Positions 31,833-44,402 of a stretch of 64,000 nucleotides of DNA are shown here, one piece after another (the stretch's first letter is position 1; each line of letters starts with the position of its first letter). A program made the translations under genes and the position numbers. Under the pieces are notes generated by a model. It saw nothing but the letters and a program-made list of their open reading frames with translations. It was not told the origin of the DNA and did no database searches. Origin of the DNA: Periconia sp. R9002 (Eukaryota; Ascomycota; Dothideomycetes; Pleosporales; Periconiaceae); the NCBI GenBank assembly GCA_023627715.1, contig JAMAHW010000033.1:124001-188000 (forward strand), in the 5' to 3' direction.

Positions 31833-34800
31833 ATGCCGTTCAGGGACATTTTGAAGAAAAAGGACAAAATCAAGGATGAGGGAGCGACCAGTCCCACGAA
31901 CACGCTGTCCCCCGACGTCCCTCAATTCAGCTTCATCCGTACTACAACCACCACCCAGGAAAGCATCGAGCCTCCCTCGTTTCCTGGCGATCCCACCCGC
32001 CAAAAAGCGCCATTCCTCTCCCCAGACCAGCCATCGCGGGGCATAGCAGGACGATTCCGAAGACACAGCAATGCCGCTACCACGACCCCGCCTGGCGCCA
32101 ACAACGGGAATGCCAAATCCGATCACCATCGCCTGTCGCGTATGAACTTTAATCGCAATAGATCAAACACCTCGTCCTATGTCCCGGAGAACCTTCCCGA
32201 AATAACGGGGGACGGTGTCGCGCGCAACGAAGAAGAGGAGGCAAAATGGGAGAAGAGGGCTACCATGTTGGTGACGGCAAACACACCGCTGACGAACAGC
32301 GCACCACCAACACCTGGGATAGAAGTCCCTCGCAACGCATCAAGTTTTGCGGGAGGGCAGCAGCAGAAATCACGGAGTAGAAGCCCGAGCGTGAACAACG
32401 CTCCCGACGACGTGGGTCATTCTCCTCGTTTGCTTGAAAGATATCTCAGTATGGATTCGCTAATAATGGAGGGAATTCACAGACAAACATTCAAGAGGCA
32501 ATCCGGTTGCATGAGAAGGGAGGTGAGTGACGGGAGTTCTGAGAATCATACGAAGCACAGAGCACTGACGAGAGGAGTGAAAAAAGATCTCGAGGCGTCA
32601 ACCAAGATGTTTGCGGAACTGGCTGACCCCAACACTCATAACAATGCACTCAGCCAGGTTCTATACGGCCTTGCACTACGGTAAGAAGAGTCACAACGTC
32701 ATCATCAATGAAGATCCTCCCCAATCTGCCCTGATATTCGGTTCAGCCAGACGGTTACTCACAAGTCGTCGACTAGGCACGGATGGGGCTGTGAGCCCAA
32801 CCAGGAGAAAGCAGTTCGCTACCTCTCCATGGCGGCGTCCAACAGCGCCGAAGTGGAAAAGCTGGCGTTGGGCGCGGGTATGAAGAAAGGCGGTGCCGCA
32901 AAGGGGGAGCTCGTGCTCGCCATCTTCGAGCTAGCCAACTGTTTCCGGCACGGCTGGGGCATCAAGAAAGATCCGGCGGCGGCGAAGCAGTACTACGAAA
33001 CGGCCGCCAACTTGGGCGACACGGACGCCATGAATGAGGTTGCCTGGTGCTATCTGGAGGGCTTTGGAACTAAGAAGGATAAGGTTAGTGGTGAACCCAT
33101 TTCCCTCCCTCTCTATTCTTGTTGAGGCGCTCGTCTCCGCAACGTGTGCGATGCTGGCCATGCTGCTTGACCGGTCGGTTTGTGTCTACGTATCGAGGGG
33201 CGGACAGACGGACGGGTGAAGAAGGATCCAAGAGATATGGATCGTCTCAGCTATCACCATCACGCGGAGTCCAGATCTCCCTGAAACACGGTGAATCCTT
33301 CTCTTCAGTTGTTTTCGTCGTCCGCCTCATTTGTTGGGCAGCAGCAGCAGCAATAGAGCAAAAACGAGAGCTGACGTTGTTATGTTACTGCGCCTCAGTT
33401 CAAAGCGGCTCAATTCCTACGGCTGGCCGAGTCCAAGGGAAGCAAGACATTGGGCAATACATGGTACGTCCCTTTTCTCCTAGACCAGTCTAGTCTTTGC
33501 TCGTTTTCCCATGTTGTTTCCCATATATTCATGTATTGGTGTTTTCTCTTGAGTCTGGTCCTATCGCATCACACCCTCAGGCCGGGCAATACAACGCAAC
33601 GCAAACGCACATGCCACAAGCATACACATGCTTTTCTCTCATCGGTCTAGCTCAAGCTGGCGGGCCTGCATCGCGATGCAGGTTGTCAGCGTGTCCAAGT
33701 GTGGAGAAGCGAAAACACCAAAGCGAGGCACGCATCCACGCCACAAACAGAGAAATGCTTGTTCGCATTGCAACAAAGGCCATGATTTGGGCGGGCAGGG
33801 GATGTACATCATCAGCAGTGGTCGTCCAGAGACACTACACCCACTCGTGAGACTCTCTACACCGACGACGACAGCCGCCGGTATGATGGAATATTACGAC
33901 GCTCCGGATCCACCTACCCAACCCGGGAGCAATGGCCCGAAAGGCAGAGAGAGAAACAAGACGCCCGCTATTACCTTTGTACAAAAACGAAAGACGATGC
34001 CGAAACCAATAAATCAATACGCTGGCCAGCTGCGCAGCTGGCAACGCCTCGCATGCGCACGCGGGGTTTCAACGCGCAGCCGCCAAGCCCATTCGATTGG
34101 ATGTCGCCCTCCCATTTTGCAACACCCCCATCTCACCCTCCCACATCCACCACACTCACCACGCCATTCACACACTTTTTTCGACGCTCGCTTATTAGCC
34201 GGGGCCTATTGTGGGAGCGGAGGGGAGGGGTCTTCGGTATTCCCTTTCCATTCCTTTGGCGGTTGGTTTTGCAGCTCAGAGCTGTGCAAAACAGCATACT
34301 GCAACAATCCCGCACTTGCGCATTACTCACATTGCACCATCTCTCTCTCTCACGCAACGCACGCCATGAGATGGGGCACGCACGGCAAACGGTGGGGGAG
34401 CGGGAACGGGCACACCAACGCCCCTCATTCCCCCCTTGTCCCCTTCCTTCCCACACCAGGTCTGCGTTGTACAAACCACCACACTACCTATTTTCACTCT
34501 CGGCTTTTGACAACGACCTGACTAGCGTGGGTAGTCAGTCAGTCAAGCAAGGAAAGTAACAAGCCAAAGCAGCCAAAAAACACACAAAAGTGGCAGGGTT
34601 TAGGGATGGATGGGATGGTGTAAGCAGGTTGTGTGTGTGTGTGTGGCGTGTCACCCGCACCCTCCCGTTCCGCTGCCCTGGGTTCGTCACTTTCTTCCCC
34701 CAATCTACCTACATGTCCAAGTCCACTCATCTGTCGGGGCGAAAAATAACATTGGAAAATACACCTCCGGCTTGTATTTTACCACCCCTTCCTTGCTTCT

Positions 34801-35979
34801 TGGGCTGTCGATGTACTGCCCTGTAGGGAGGGAGCAAAGACGCGAGAAGAAAATCCCCCGAGAGGAGAGGCTGGAAGGATGAGGGTGAGGCGAGCGAGCG
34901 AGCGGAAACGAATGAGGGCGCCTTACCCCTCTCTCTCCCTATACCCTTCCTACGCCTCCTCACACATACACACCCAAAAAACACGAACATACGTACGTGC
35001 GTGGGAGAAAGCGGTGGTGGGGGGGAAGAAAGAGAGGAGAACTCCCACAGTACATCGCCCACCACCCCCCATCTCTCCCCTCTCTTCTCTTCTACATACC
35101 ATACATACTATTTATGAGTATGGTACGGTCGTACACGTGGCACCGCGTGTATGGATCGGAGGGGGGGGGACACTCGATGACGCTCACTCAACTCACGCCC
35201 ACTTACTCACATCACGCTGGTCTTTCGTCTGGTCTCTGTCGTCTCGCTTAGGGAAGCGAAGCGAATTCGCTTGTATCGCTGAGCCGAGACGAGCACAGTT
35301 TTTTCCTGATGAGATTGCTGAGATGAGATGAGATGAGATTTGGCAGATGGGTGTGATGATCTGATGATGATCGTGATTGGGTGGGTGTGCAAGATGAGGT
35401 GAGGGGAACGGAACGGCTGTTCGTTTCGTTATTCTTTTCTGAAGCAGAGCAAAGCAAAACGCAGAAGAAAGGACGACAGACGACGACGCAAAAGGGAGAG
35501 AGGATGGATGGAGAGGGAAGTGTGTGCTTGTTTCCGGTGCTGGGATTGGAAATATACCATCCATCCCACTCATCCCGGGACGCACGCACACACAGACATT
35601 TGCATTTGGGATTGCGATGGGGGGGGGGAGGGATTGGGGTTGGGATTACCGCATCCAGCAGTCTCTCCCCGTTCCGGTCCATCCATCATCATGACTGACT
35701 GCACACATGCACACTTCCTACCCTCCACCGACAGCGACTGCGACTGCGACTTTTTCCTCGAAACAACAAATGCGGTATTCGGAAAAGGAGCGCCGGGGAC
35801 TTTTTCCTTTCCTTCCCTTCTCTTTCTTTCGTTTCCATTTATTATCTCGTTATTCGTTTTCCACTGGATCTGACTGGACTGAACTGAGAATCCTGAACAC
35901 TGATGAAATGTATAGGATATGGAAGGACAAGTACAGTCCCGATGCAAATGGGAAAACGAAAGGGGGGAAGAAGAAGTAA
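31833..35979 (+). CDS. Sel1-repeat protein, Nif1/Dsf2-like, with a very long last intron
   Basis: A 382-residue product from six exons: 31833-32411, 32483-32522, 32587-32680, 32777-33083, 33399-33463 and 35916-35979. The N-terminus MPFRDILKKKDKIKDE followed by a Ser/Pro-rich region, then AIRLHEKGDLEASTKMF and Sel1-like repeats (VLYGLALRHGWGCEP, IFELANCFRHGWGIKKDP, NEVAWCYLEGFGTKKDK, AAQFLRLAESKG), is typical of fungal Nif1-type cell-cycle proteins. S. pombe Nif1 inhibits the kinase Nim1. Exon 5 ends in TLGNTW with phase 2. A family-like ending IWKDKY...KGGKKK in the right phase follows an acceptor at 35915, implying a 2452-bp intron. Intron 4 (315 bp) is also long for this genome. A shorter C-terminus cannot be excluded without RNA evidence. 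Confidence 0.75.
33464..35915 (+). other. Inferred 2.45-kb intron of the Nif1-like gene
   Basis: Donor GTACGT at 33464 and acceptor TATAG at 35911-35915. It is filled with simple sequence: CT and CA tracts, GT run at ~34629-34643, G runs at ~35161 and 35621, and an (GAGAT)n run at ~35321-35340. Open frames inside (for example 33628-34521) look non-coding. It might hold an ncRNA or be long 3' UTR if the gene ends earlier. Confidence 0.55.
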
Positions 35980-36335
35980 AGAGGAGAGCAACAACAACTG
36001 ATGATATCCGGGGGGGGGGTTTCTCTTTACATGGGATGGGGAGCTGGGGGGAGAGGAGGTTGTTTCTTTAGCTACCTACCTACCTACCTAGTTTAACATG
36101 AATGAACAATACACGAGCAACAACAATCACAAATCCTTAACCCTTGTACTTGCTTCACTCATTCTTCCCTTGCTTCATTTCAAGTCACGTCAGTGCATTG
36201 TAGTGATCTGAACATGCCAAAAAATTGGAGGTATTGGGGGGGGGGGGGGGGGGGGGGGGAAAAACCCCATTTTTTTATTTTTTATTTTTATTTAATTTTT
36301 TAATTTTAAAAAAACCCACCANNNNNNNNNNCGCG

Positions 36336-36392
<57 letters not shown>

Positions 36393-37303
36393 AGAAAACC
36401 CCATATGTATATATTGTATAGATATGTACTTTGTTCAGTATAAAATCTCCCTCCTCCTCATCCAACAACCATCACCACTACTACTAAAACTCAACTTTCA
36501 TATAACCCATTCATCGCACATTCGTGACGAAATTCAAATCAATCTTTAAGTCATTTCATTCGGGGTTCGCGTTCGTTCGTTCGCTCGTTCATAAACGTTA
36601 GGAAACAAGAAAAAAGCACAAAAAAAAGTGGGATATAAGACAAACTTCGCTCACTTGCGCGCGCGCTGTCTTTCAAGAAACGAAGCAAGGAGACATGAGA
36701 AAAAAAATCCAGAAAAACAAAAAAAAAACCGCTAGAATAACTCGCTCGCTTCCAATGATGACAAAAAACATGATGTTGTGAAACAATAATGGCCAAAAAA
36801 GATAACGCACAAAAACCAATCAGAGGGAAAAGAATATCCAAAAAAAGTGGGTAGGTGTGTGAGACCAGTGGAACCCCAGCATGTATATAACAGGAGGTGT
36901 TTTTTTGTGCAGCGCGGTGCAGCGGCAGCAACGTTCGAAGGGTAGGCAAGGAGACAAGTAGAAACAATCGGTACGTGAATGGAAGAATCGTTACATCCAG
37001 CGTACGTCGGTAGAAAGGGTCGAAGAAGACGCAAAATAGAAACAGTAGTATATCACGGATATCCAGCCCAGATAGATGCAAAGTGGTCCTGTCCCTACCC
37101 AAGGCCGCCCCGAGCCGTACGGGGCGGCGAGACCGGAAGAAGTCCAAAAACGCTATGCTGATGGAAAAGCAGACAGACTATGCATATGACAAATGGGAAG
37201 GAATAATTTGTGACATGTCAACATAAGGGAAGGTCAACATAGGGAAGGGCGGTTGCGGTTGCGGCTACGCAGCGCGGGGCGGTGGGCCCGGGGCGAGCAT
37301 GTT
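35980..37303. other. Convergent intergenic region with assembly gap
   Basis: Shared 3' flank of the Nif1-like and bZIP genes. It contains G runs, the N gap with its flanking homopolymers, and A/T-rich sequence whose open frames are not gene-like. No gene seen. Confidence 0.6.
36236..36392. other. Homopolymer-flanked assembly gap
   Basis: A 24-base G run (36236-36259), A/T-rich sequence, ten Ns (36322-36331), and a 57-base C run (36336-36392). The G and C runs are followed by near-identical short sequence (AAAAACCCCAT and GAAAACCCCAT), suggesting collapsed or mis-joined contig ends. Confidence 0.9.
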
Positions 37304-39470
37304 TCATCCGAGGCTGTCGACCTTGGTCGGACCACCGGCGGTGCTGGGTCGCGACGACGAGGCGGCCGACTCTTCGACCATGCGCTTGAACTCGAAGACG
37401 ACCTCGGGGGCGATCTTGTCCCAGAGGAGACTGCGCGTGTATACTTCGGCGGCCGATTCGCCCTTGTTCTGCTCGCGCATGGCGGCAAGAGTATCGGCGA
37501 GGTTGCGCCGGTTTGAGGATGGCTGGGACGTGGGAGACAGGGGATCGCTGTAGTCATCACTGGCAATGCTATACCGGGTGCGAGAGAAGTCCATCGAGGT
37601 CATGCTGTTGTACTGGGCCGGGGTGAGGGAGAAGAGTTGTTCGTGCTCTTGATCCTTGGTCGTGGTCGTAAGCTGATTGTGGAGCTGATCAAGCGCCGAG
37701 CCGGTCAGACCCGGCATGTCCGAGCCAGGAACCGCAGACTTGGCCCAGGCCACACCACCACCGGAAGGAGCGGGTTCGGCCATGGAAACGCTGTTGGCCA
37801 TGATGTTCTGCTCGGTGACGGTGGGCGCGACACCAGCGTCTTTGAAGATGCTGTCGAGAACGCTGGCGGAAGCGGCACGGACCTCATCGGGCATGCGGGG
37901 GATGGGGGGAGCGTTGGCACCGGCGGACTTGCTGGCGACGAAAGCACCGCAGAGAAGCAGCATAAGCAAGAGACCAGAAGCGACGGGCTTGTCCTCTTCC
38001 TTGGAACGGGACACGAGGGCGAGAGACTGCTCCTGGGGCTGTTGCGGGCCGGGAGTTTGCTCATCGGCGACGAAGTCGTTGACGAAGATGTAGTTGTCCC
38101 ACTCGCTGTGGCCCATGTGCAGGTTGTCCATATCGTGGGTGAAGTCGGTGAAGGTGCTGGGAGCGATGGAGGTGTTTGTGGTGGAGCACTCGAGTCTCTC
38201 GGTGAGGACGGAGACCTTCTTGCGGAGATCGCCCGTCTCGAGCGTGTGGGTGCGGACAAGCTCCTCCTTGTCGAACTGCAGCTGGGTGATGAGGCGGTGC
38301 ATCTCCATCTGTTCACGGTGCCAGTTCTCCTTCTCAGCCATCATTTGCTCGTAGTCCTGACGGAGACTGTTGTAATCGTCCTGCAGAGCACAGTACTTCT
38401 CGGTCCAGATCTTCTTCTCCTCCTCCAACTCTTCTGTGTGTTTCTTTTTCCGTTGGCGGGAGTCGAGACTACAATCACGTTAGCGCTGAGCAAGTGGGGG
38501 GGATGGGGAACTGCTGATCAGCAGCCCCCTTGGTTAGATGGAATGGCAGGGCAAGCAAAGACCAAATAAGAATATATGGTGACTGCATGACAACCAAAAA
38601 AGGAGTTACGTACGCGGCCTGTCTGTTCCGGAGAAGTCGTTTTTGTTGCTTGAGCTCCTTGAGGTCGTCCTCGTTCTGGCAGTTCTGGATGAGGTGATCG
38701 ATGTTGAGCAGGTTCCGTTCGGCGGGGATGTCGAAACGCGCGTTCTTCTTCCGGATGCCGCCGTCACGACGGGGAGTGAAGGGCCGGGCGGGAGAGCTGG
38801 GCCTCATACGCTTGGGGCCGGGCCTTGCATCCATCTCTTGCTGGTTGAAAGCCATCCACTCCGAGTTGGTGTGGGGCGACAGCGGCCGTTCGGGACCCTG
38901 GGGGAACACGGAGCTGGGTCTCACGTTGGTCTGGAGAGGGAGACCGTTGAAGGCCAATTGCTGGGTCGACTCTGGGGCGAAAGGAGTGGGTGCAGCCGAT
39001 CCAAAATCACCGGGACCGAAAGGGTTGTTCATGGGCTTGGAGGCCGTGGGGGTGCGGGATCCAGGGTTCTCGACGGGCCATGACGTCTGCTGGCCGTAGT
39101 TGGCGACCTGGCTGTCGGGCAGGCGGGAGAAGGGGTTGTTGCTCTGTTGTTGTTGCTGTTGAGCGAAGAAAGGGTTATTTGCGTTTGTGTTGACGACAGA
39201 GCTGGTGGCTGTGCGATCGACAAACTGGCCCTGGTGAGAAAAGTCCTCCCAGATGGACGTGTCGGGCGAGAACATGCCCTGTGTGCTGGTAGAGGGAGAC
39301 ATGAGGACTGGGGTGTCGAGGATGTGGGCGTCCAAGGTATTCGCGTCGTCAAAAGCGAACGCCGACGACTTACGGTCCTGTGAGATGGACGAGGATGGAC
39401 GGTGAAAGTCCATGGAGGAGTGATGATGATTTGTGCTGTTGTTGTTATTGTTGGAGGTGGAAAAGTCCAT
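37304..39470 (-). CDS. bZIP transcription factor with hydrophobic segment
   Basis: A 673-residue protein from exons 39470-38614 and 38468-37304. The 145-bp intron splits the basic region, and splicing restores LLRNRQAALDSRQRKKKH (~residues 280-297), followed by a long leucine zipper/coiled coil to ~residue 385. The N-terminal 270 residues are Asn/Gln/Ser/Pro-rich activation-like sequence, including a Q7 run. Downstream, near residue 440, is an 18-residue apolar stretch (ASGLLLMLLLCGAFVAS) with the look of a membrane segment, then a Ser/Pro-rich tail and a conserved helix (LLWDKIAPEVVFEFKRMVEE). It belongs to a conserved fungal bZIP group I cannot name. The apolar stretch raises the possibility of membrane tethering as in ATF6/CREB3, though it may equally be a buried helix. 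An unusually long gene-free region precedes the gene. Confidence 0.88.
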
Positions 39471-42400
39471 GGTCTTTGTACTGGCGTGTACAAAGTACCG
39501 GTGTGGAGGTGGGACTGGCGGTGTGGATTGCTGTTTCGGGCAATCGGGTAGGCTGGCTGGCGGAAGGCGCTAGCGGGCGGGCGTGCGAGCGAGCGAGACC
39601 ACAGGCAGATCAGAGCAGCGAGGGCCTTGTAACAAACTCTTCCTTCTTTTTCAACTCAACAGACGGACGGACAGAAGCGTGCGTCGGTCGGTTAATAATA
39701 AATGAATTCGCCGGCGATGGGAGTGCGCGGGCGAGTAGAGGTGTGGGCGTGGTAGCGTGGTAGAGGGCACGCTGATGGGAGAGAGTGGTGTGGGGAGTTG
39801 AGAGAGTAAAGAAAAGAAGCGGGGGGAGGGAGGGATGATTACTTGAAGTAGGGTGGTTAAAGAGAGAGTGGGCAGGAAGGTACGACCCGGGTACTCTCCT
39901 CTCCTGCTGACCTGAGTGAATGACGGATACGCCCAGGCCAGCCATCCATCCATCAGCCTTCACTCTCTTCTCGATTGATTGATGGATACAAACACAGATA
40001 CCGCTAACACTAGCACCGGCAATGGCACGGGCGACTAGGGGGCCCCGGTCATGGGCTAGCAGTGTAATGTAACATGCAACATGGACTACTATTCTGGTAT
40101 AGTATACACGGTTACGGTGGTACTGTATTCGGGTCGGGTAGGGGTGCATTATGTAGTGGGAAGCGACGACTGGCTAGGATGAGGGCATGACCGACCTGCA
40201 GGGATGTTTGTGCATCCGCTGCTTCACCTTTTGCTCGGGGAACATGGCAAACAACGTGACTGGCCATCTTCTCCCCCATTCACCGTCTACCATTCATCCC
40301 TCCATCCATTCATTCAGTCCCATCCCCCTTCACACACAGACACAAGAGAAACAATCTCGTAGCGCCCGTCCACGATAATACACGCCCAACAAAAAATATC
40401 CATCATGATCGTAAAACAAAGCACGCAGGGCAGCAAACCAAAGCAAAACTCTTCTCTTCTGTTTTGCAGCGATGGATGCAAAAGCCCCGCTTCCCGCCTA
40501 CCCTTGCCCTTGCCCTCACCTCTCCTCACCTCACCCCATCCTATCCCATCCACCTCACCCACCCTGGGCCTGTAGGAAAATCATCCGTCCTTTGCTGCAT
40601 CTACCATCACATCATTAGTTACATCTGCTTGTACAAGACGATACCATATCCAACCAACCCATTCTTCAACAAGAAAGTCGACCCCACGCGTGGGTGTGGC
40701 TGTCCAAAAAGGTAACAGCAAGTACGATATCGGCGTCGGCCTTCTAGACCAGACCCTTTTACGCTTGTGCATTCACTCGCCACACCATGCACGACTAACC
40801 AACTCCCCCCCATATCCATTCATTCACATGGCGGCATTCACGCGCCACGCGCGCTGCCTGCCTGCCTGCCCCACGCTAGAGTCTTGAGTGTGTGTGTGAT
40901 GTGTGTCCGAGAAGAAATAGCGATGGAATATTGGGAAAATCATGCCATGTAACTGGCGGGTTTACATATTGATCATCAGAGCAAGGGAAAGAAAGAAGAA
41001 TTTCGTTGATCTACACACGTACATACATACGTACCAGTATGTAGGTCGGGATGGTATTTCCGATTTCCCCCTCCTTCCCCCCTCCTACTCACCACTCTTT
41101 TCTCAACATCAATATCGTAAAGACAATCTGTAGTTGGGAATTTGAATAGTGGTACACTAGAACAACAACAAAAAACGTCTCAACCTACTGCATCCCCTCC
41201 CCACTGTACCGTACCGTGCCGTAAGCGTACCATACTTTGACACCCGTACTTACCGTACCGAGTCGTAGGATAGACTACAGTAACTAGCATAAAAAAGCCT
41301 GCGTTAGTCCATGACCCTACTTCGTACTATCCTGTACGCTAGAACCATTTCGCTGTGCGTAGGCAGGAAGGTGGGAAGGAAGGAAGGAGATGCGCGCGCG
41401 TCCGCGTCCGCGTGCGTAAGGTAGGTAGGTAAACAATAGAAATTTTTTTTCCATCTTGCTTGGTTGGTGGTGTTTGTTTGTTGATGTTCATGTTTACACA
41501 TTTCCCTTTTGCAGAGGAACGACATCAAGTTGCGTCCTACCTACCTACCTACCTACCTCTCCTCCAGTCCCTTCCCAGTATTCGCGATTCGGTATGTAAA
41601 AATCCACGCCGACCATCGGCCCACCCGATCGGACATCGGCCATCCTTCCCCTCCAACACCAACCTCAAAACGTTTCACCTCGAAAACCCTCCACCAACGT
41701 TGGGCCGCCTTTCGCAAACAAACAATCTCAATTTCACATGTATTCACGTAGCAGCCCAACATGTGAGGCTTCCCACCTAACCCATCCGTCCTTTCTACGC
41801 CAAAAATAAGTACATTCCAACGCGGCGCGTACCCGGGCGTACATAGGCACGTACGTACCCGGCGCAGCGCCTGAAGGGGTTACCCTGGCTTTCACCGCCT
41901 CACTTCTTTCTACAGTACTTTGCCGGATTGAGGAGATGGAAAAATTCTCCGATACGCGAAAACGCGTCCGTCCGTGTCTGTCTTGTTTTTTTGTATGCCT
42001 GAGTCATATCTCGCTCTACCCAAACCGAAAAAACCCCCCCCCCAAAAAAGAAAAAGAGGAAAGGAAGAGGGAAAAAGTGGGGAGAGTGATGTTATGTCAT
42101 TGGTACGGTTTCGTGACTTAGACCGGGTTTGGTAGTGTACTTCCTTGTTTTTCGTAGAAGTTGGAGCGGGAAAAGATGTGGCTTCCCCGTTAGTTAGATG
42201 AGACTAGACTGGAGGTGGCTTGGCGTGTAGGTAATCTCTACCTACAGTACGTCTGAGGACTTTGTTTGGTTTTCTGGGTTTGGGAGTAGGATCGGAAGGA
42301 TTTTAGGGTGAGGTAGGGAGGTGGTGTAGTGTAGTGTAGTCGGAGTATGTGAGAGGAGGGATGGGGCTTGGCGGTGGGAGCTAGGTAGGTACACGTATGT

Positions 42401-44402
42401 AGACCGTAGACCGTATGTAGGGTACATACGTAGGGGAACCAGCCACACGGATACATGCCGATATATGTGCCTAGGTACATACACGCGCGTGCATGTGCGT
42501 GTTCCATGATAGGAAAATTTGAGATAGTAGTGGTAGGTATGAGTCAATCATTCTTTCACGCATCAATTCCTCTCATCTTTCTCTTTTCGCACGTCTGTCT
42601 GGTGTACAATTGATGTTACTGACGAAAGATTGCAAATATCAATCAATCTGGATATTGGGGAATTCGTGGTCTATTACACATAAAAGTAATCAATGATTAA
42701 GTAAGATATCTTTGATAAAATGCCTTTCATTTCCCACATGCGGTTGATCTCTAGGGAAAGATAAGGCGATGTCAATTGATGTCATGACGCCATTTCACCG
42801 CCCAGGCACGGGAATACCCGTCCGTCTACCCACTACCATCCACTACCACGCATACATGCACACGTACATACCTAGGTAGCTGTCTCCACTCTATTTCCAA
42901 GTACCAAGTACCAAAACCTTTATTTCTATCCCTAGTTAAGGTACTCCTCCATCAATGTACATTTATCAGCGTACTTGGAAACAAGGGGTAGGGAGAGGGG
43001 TAAGTCACAATTTTGATATCAATTTGCCCTCAATGTTCCACCTATTCATCCAAACCCCCTTTTTTCATTAACCAAACCGAAAAGAAAAAAAAATAGAAGA
43101 GGGAATAGATCTTTTCTTTCAATACACACCCCTCAAAAAAATAATAGCGAATAAAAAAAAATCTAATCCTTCCTTTCCTTCCCTCCATACCGTCCACCCA
43201 CACCATACCATCAGTCCTGCCTTGCTGTGCCCCCTCCTCACCGCCACACTCCCATCCTTCCTCCATGTCTATCTCCATCTCCAACTCCGTCATCGCCTAC
43301 GTACCTACGTAGACACGCCACACCACGCCCCCCCTTAAAAAAGAGGCGGTGTGTTTCATGTTTCAGATTCTCACGTCGATCCAGCAACGGTACGCAAGGG
43401 GCCGGAGCCGTGTATCCGCTTAGGTTTGGGGGGGAAGGGGGGGTTGTAAGGTTATGAGGGTGTTGGAGGACACTGGTATGAGCATGAGGAGTTGGAGGGG
43501 AAGTTCATTGATTGAGTGGTGGAGCAGTACTATGAGAGATGTGGTATATATACAAGGAGGCACGTGACTTGGTCACGGCAGTACATTCACTCAAACAGAG
43601 CTAGGGATGGAAGGTGTTGTAGGTAGACGGGGAGAGATGAGTATTTAATGGTGTTAAGGAATGGGGGAAATAACAGGATACGGAAAAGAGAAAACAGAAA
43701 GATCTTACTCACATATACACATATCCACTCCGTATCAAAACTAATCCGCCGTTGTTGGGGTTTCTTACTTTTGCATTGATCTTGTTTTTTTTTTTGTTTC
43801 GAGGGAGAATTACGCCTCCTAATAGTTCAACCCCACCAAAAAAGGGGGGACATGGACAGAAACGAGGGCGGAAAATGTGTTAGGTAGAGGGTGGATTTAT
43901 TTATTCTATGTTCGTTTGACGATGATGGATGTTTAGAGTTGAGGTGGAAATGTATGGAAGTTTTTTTTTCTTTTTTTTTTCTTTTTTTCTTTTTTTGAGG
44001 GAGAGAGGAATTGTGGAGTTCTTGCCTGCCTGTTGAGAGCATGGCGGAGGATAATGTATGTACATATGTATGCTTTGCGATGATTAGATTACTATTATTG
44101 TTTCTTTTAAGGAAGAAGTTTTCAATTGATTTTTCGTGAGGTTGGTAAATAGAGGAATTGATTGTATCAATTTATCCTTTTCATCGTCGTGGAGGGAAGG
44201 GAAGGGCGAAAGAAAGGTGGTTGGTTGGTGTTCTCTGATTGAGAGTATTGATACAATCGCCACCCTCCCCCTCCTCTTTAACACATGCTATATTGATAGA
44301 AATATGCGTACATACTTATACAACAACAACAATGAAAATACCCGAAAGAACACACTACCCCTTCATTCCACCCAGCACCACCAACATCAAAAGAAAACAA
44401 TC
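39471..44402. other. 4.9-kb gene-free region upstream of the bZIP gene
   Basis: No convincing gene on either strand. It is rich in CT/GA and CCTACC/GGTAGG tracts, GTACC-rich sequence at ~41205-41270, T and A runs, and one perfect TACCTAGGTA at 42869-42878 plus near matches at ~42386 and ~42470. It may hold the bZIP promoter, a long 5' UTR with uORFs, or an unannotated long ncRNA. Confidence 0.6.

Noticed and set aside
33628..34521. 297-residue open frame on the plus strand
   Set aside because: It lies within the inferred long intron, is made of simple His/Ser/Pro-rich sequence and overlaps other equally long frames, so it looks like a composition artefact.
36551..37147. 198-residue minus-strand frame with hydrophobic runs
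   Set aside because: It is encoded by A-rich low-complexity sequence (many A runs giving Phe/Leu) next to the assembly gap, with no domain.
39610..40149. 179-residue minus-strand frame upstream of the bZIP gene
   Set aside because: No family resemblance, composition matches the CT-rich intergenic DNA, and it lies in probable bZIP promoter/5' UTR.
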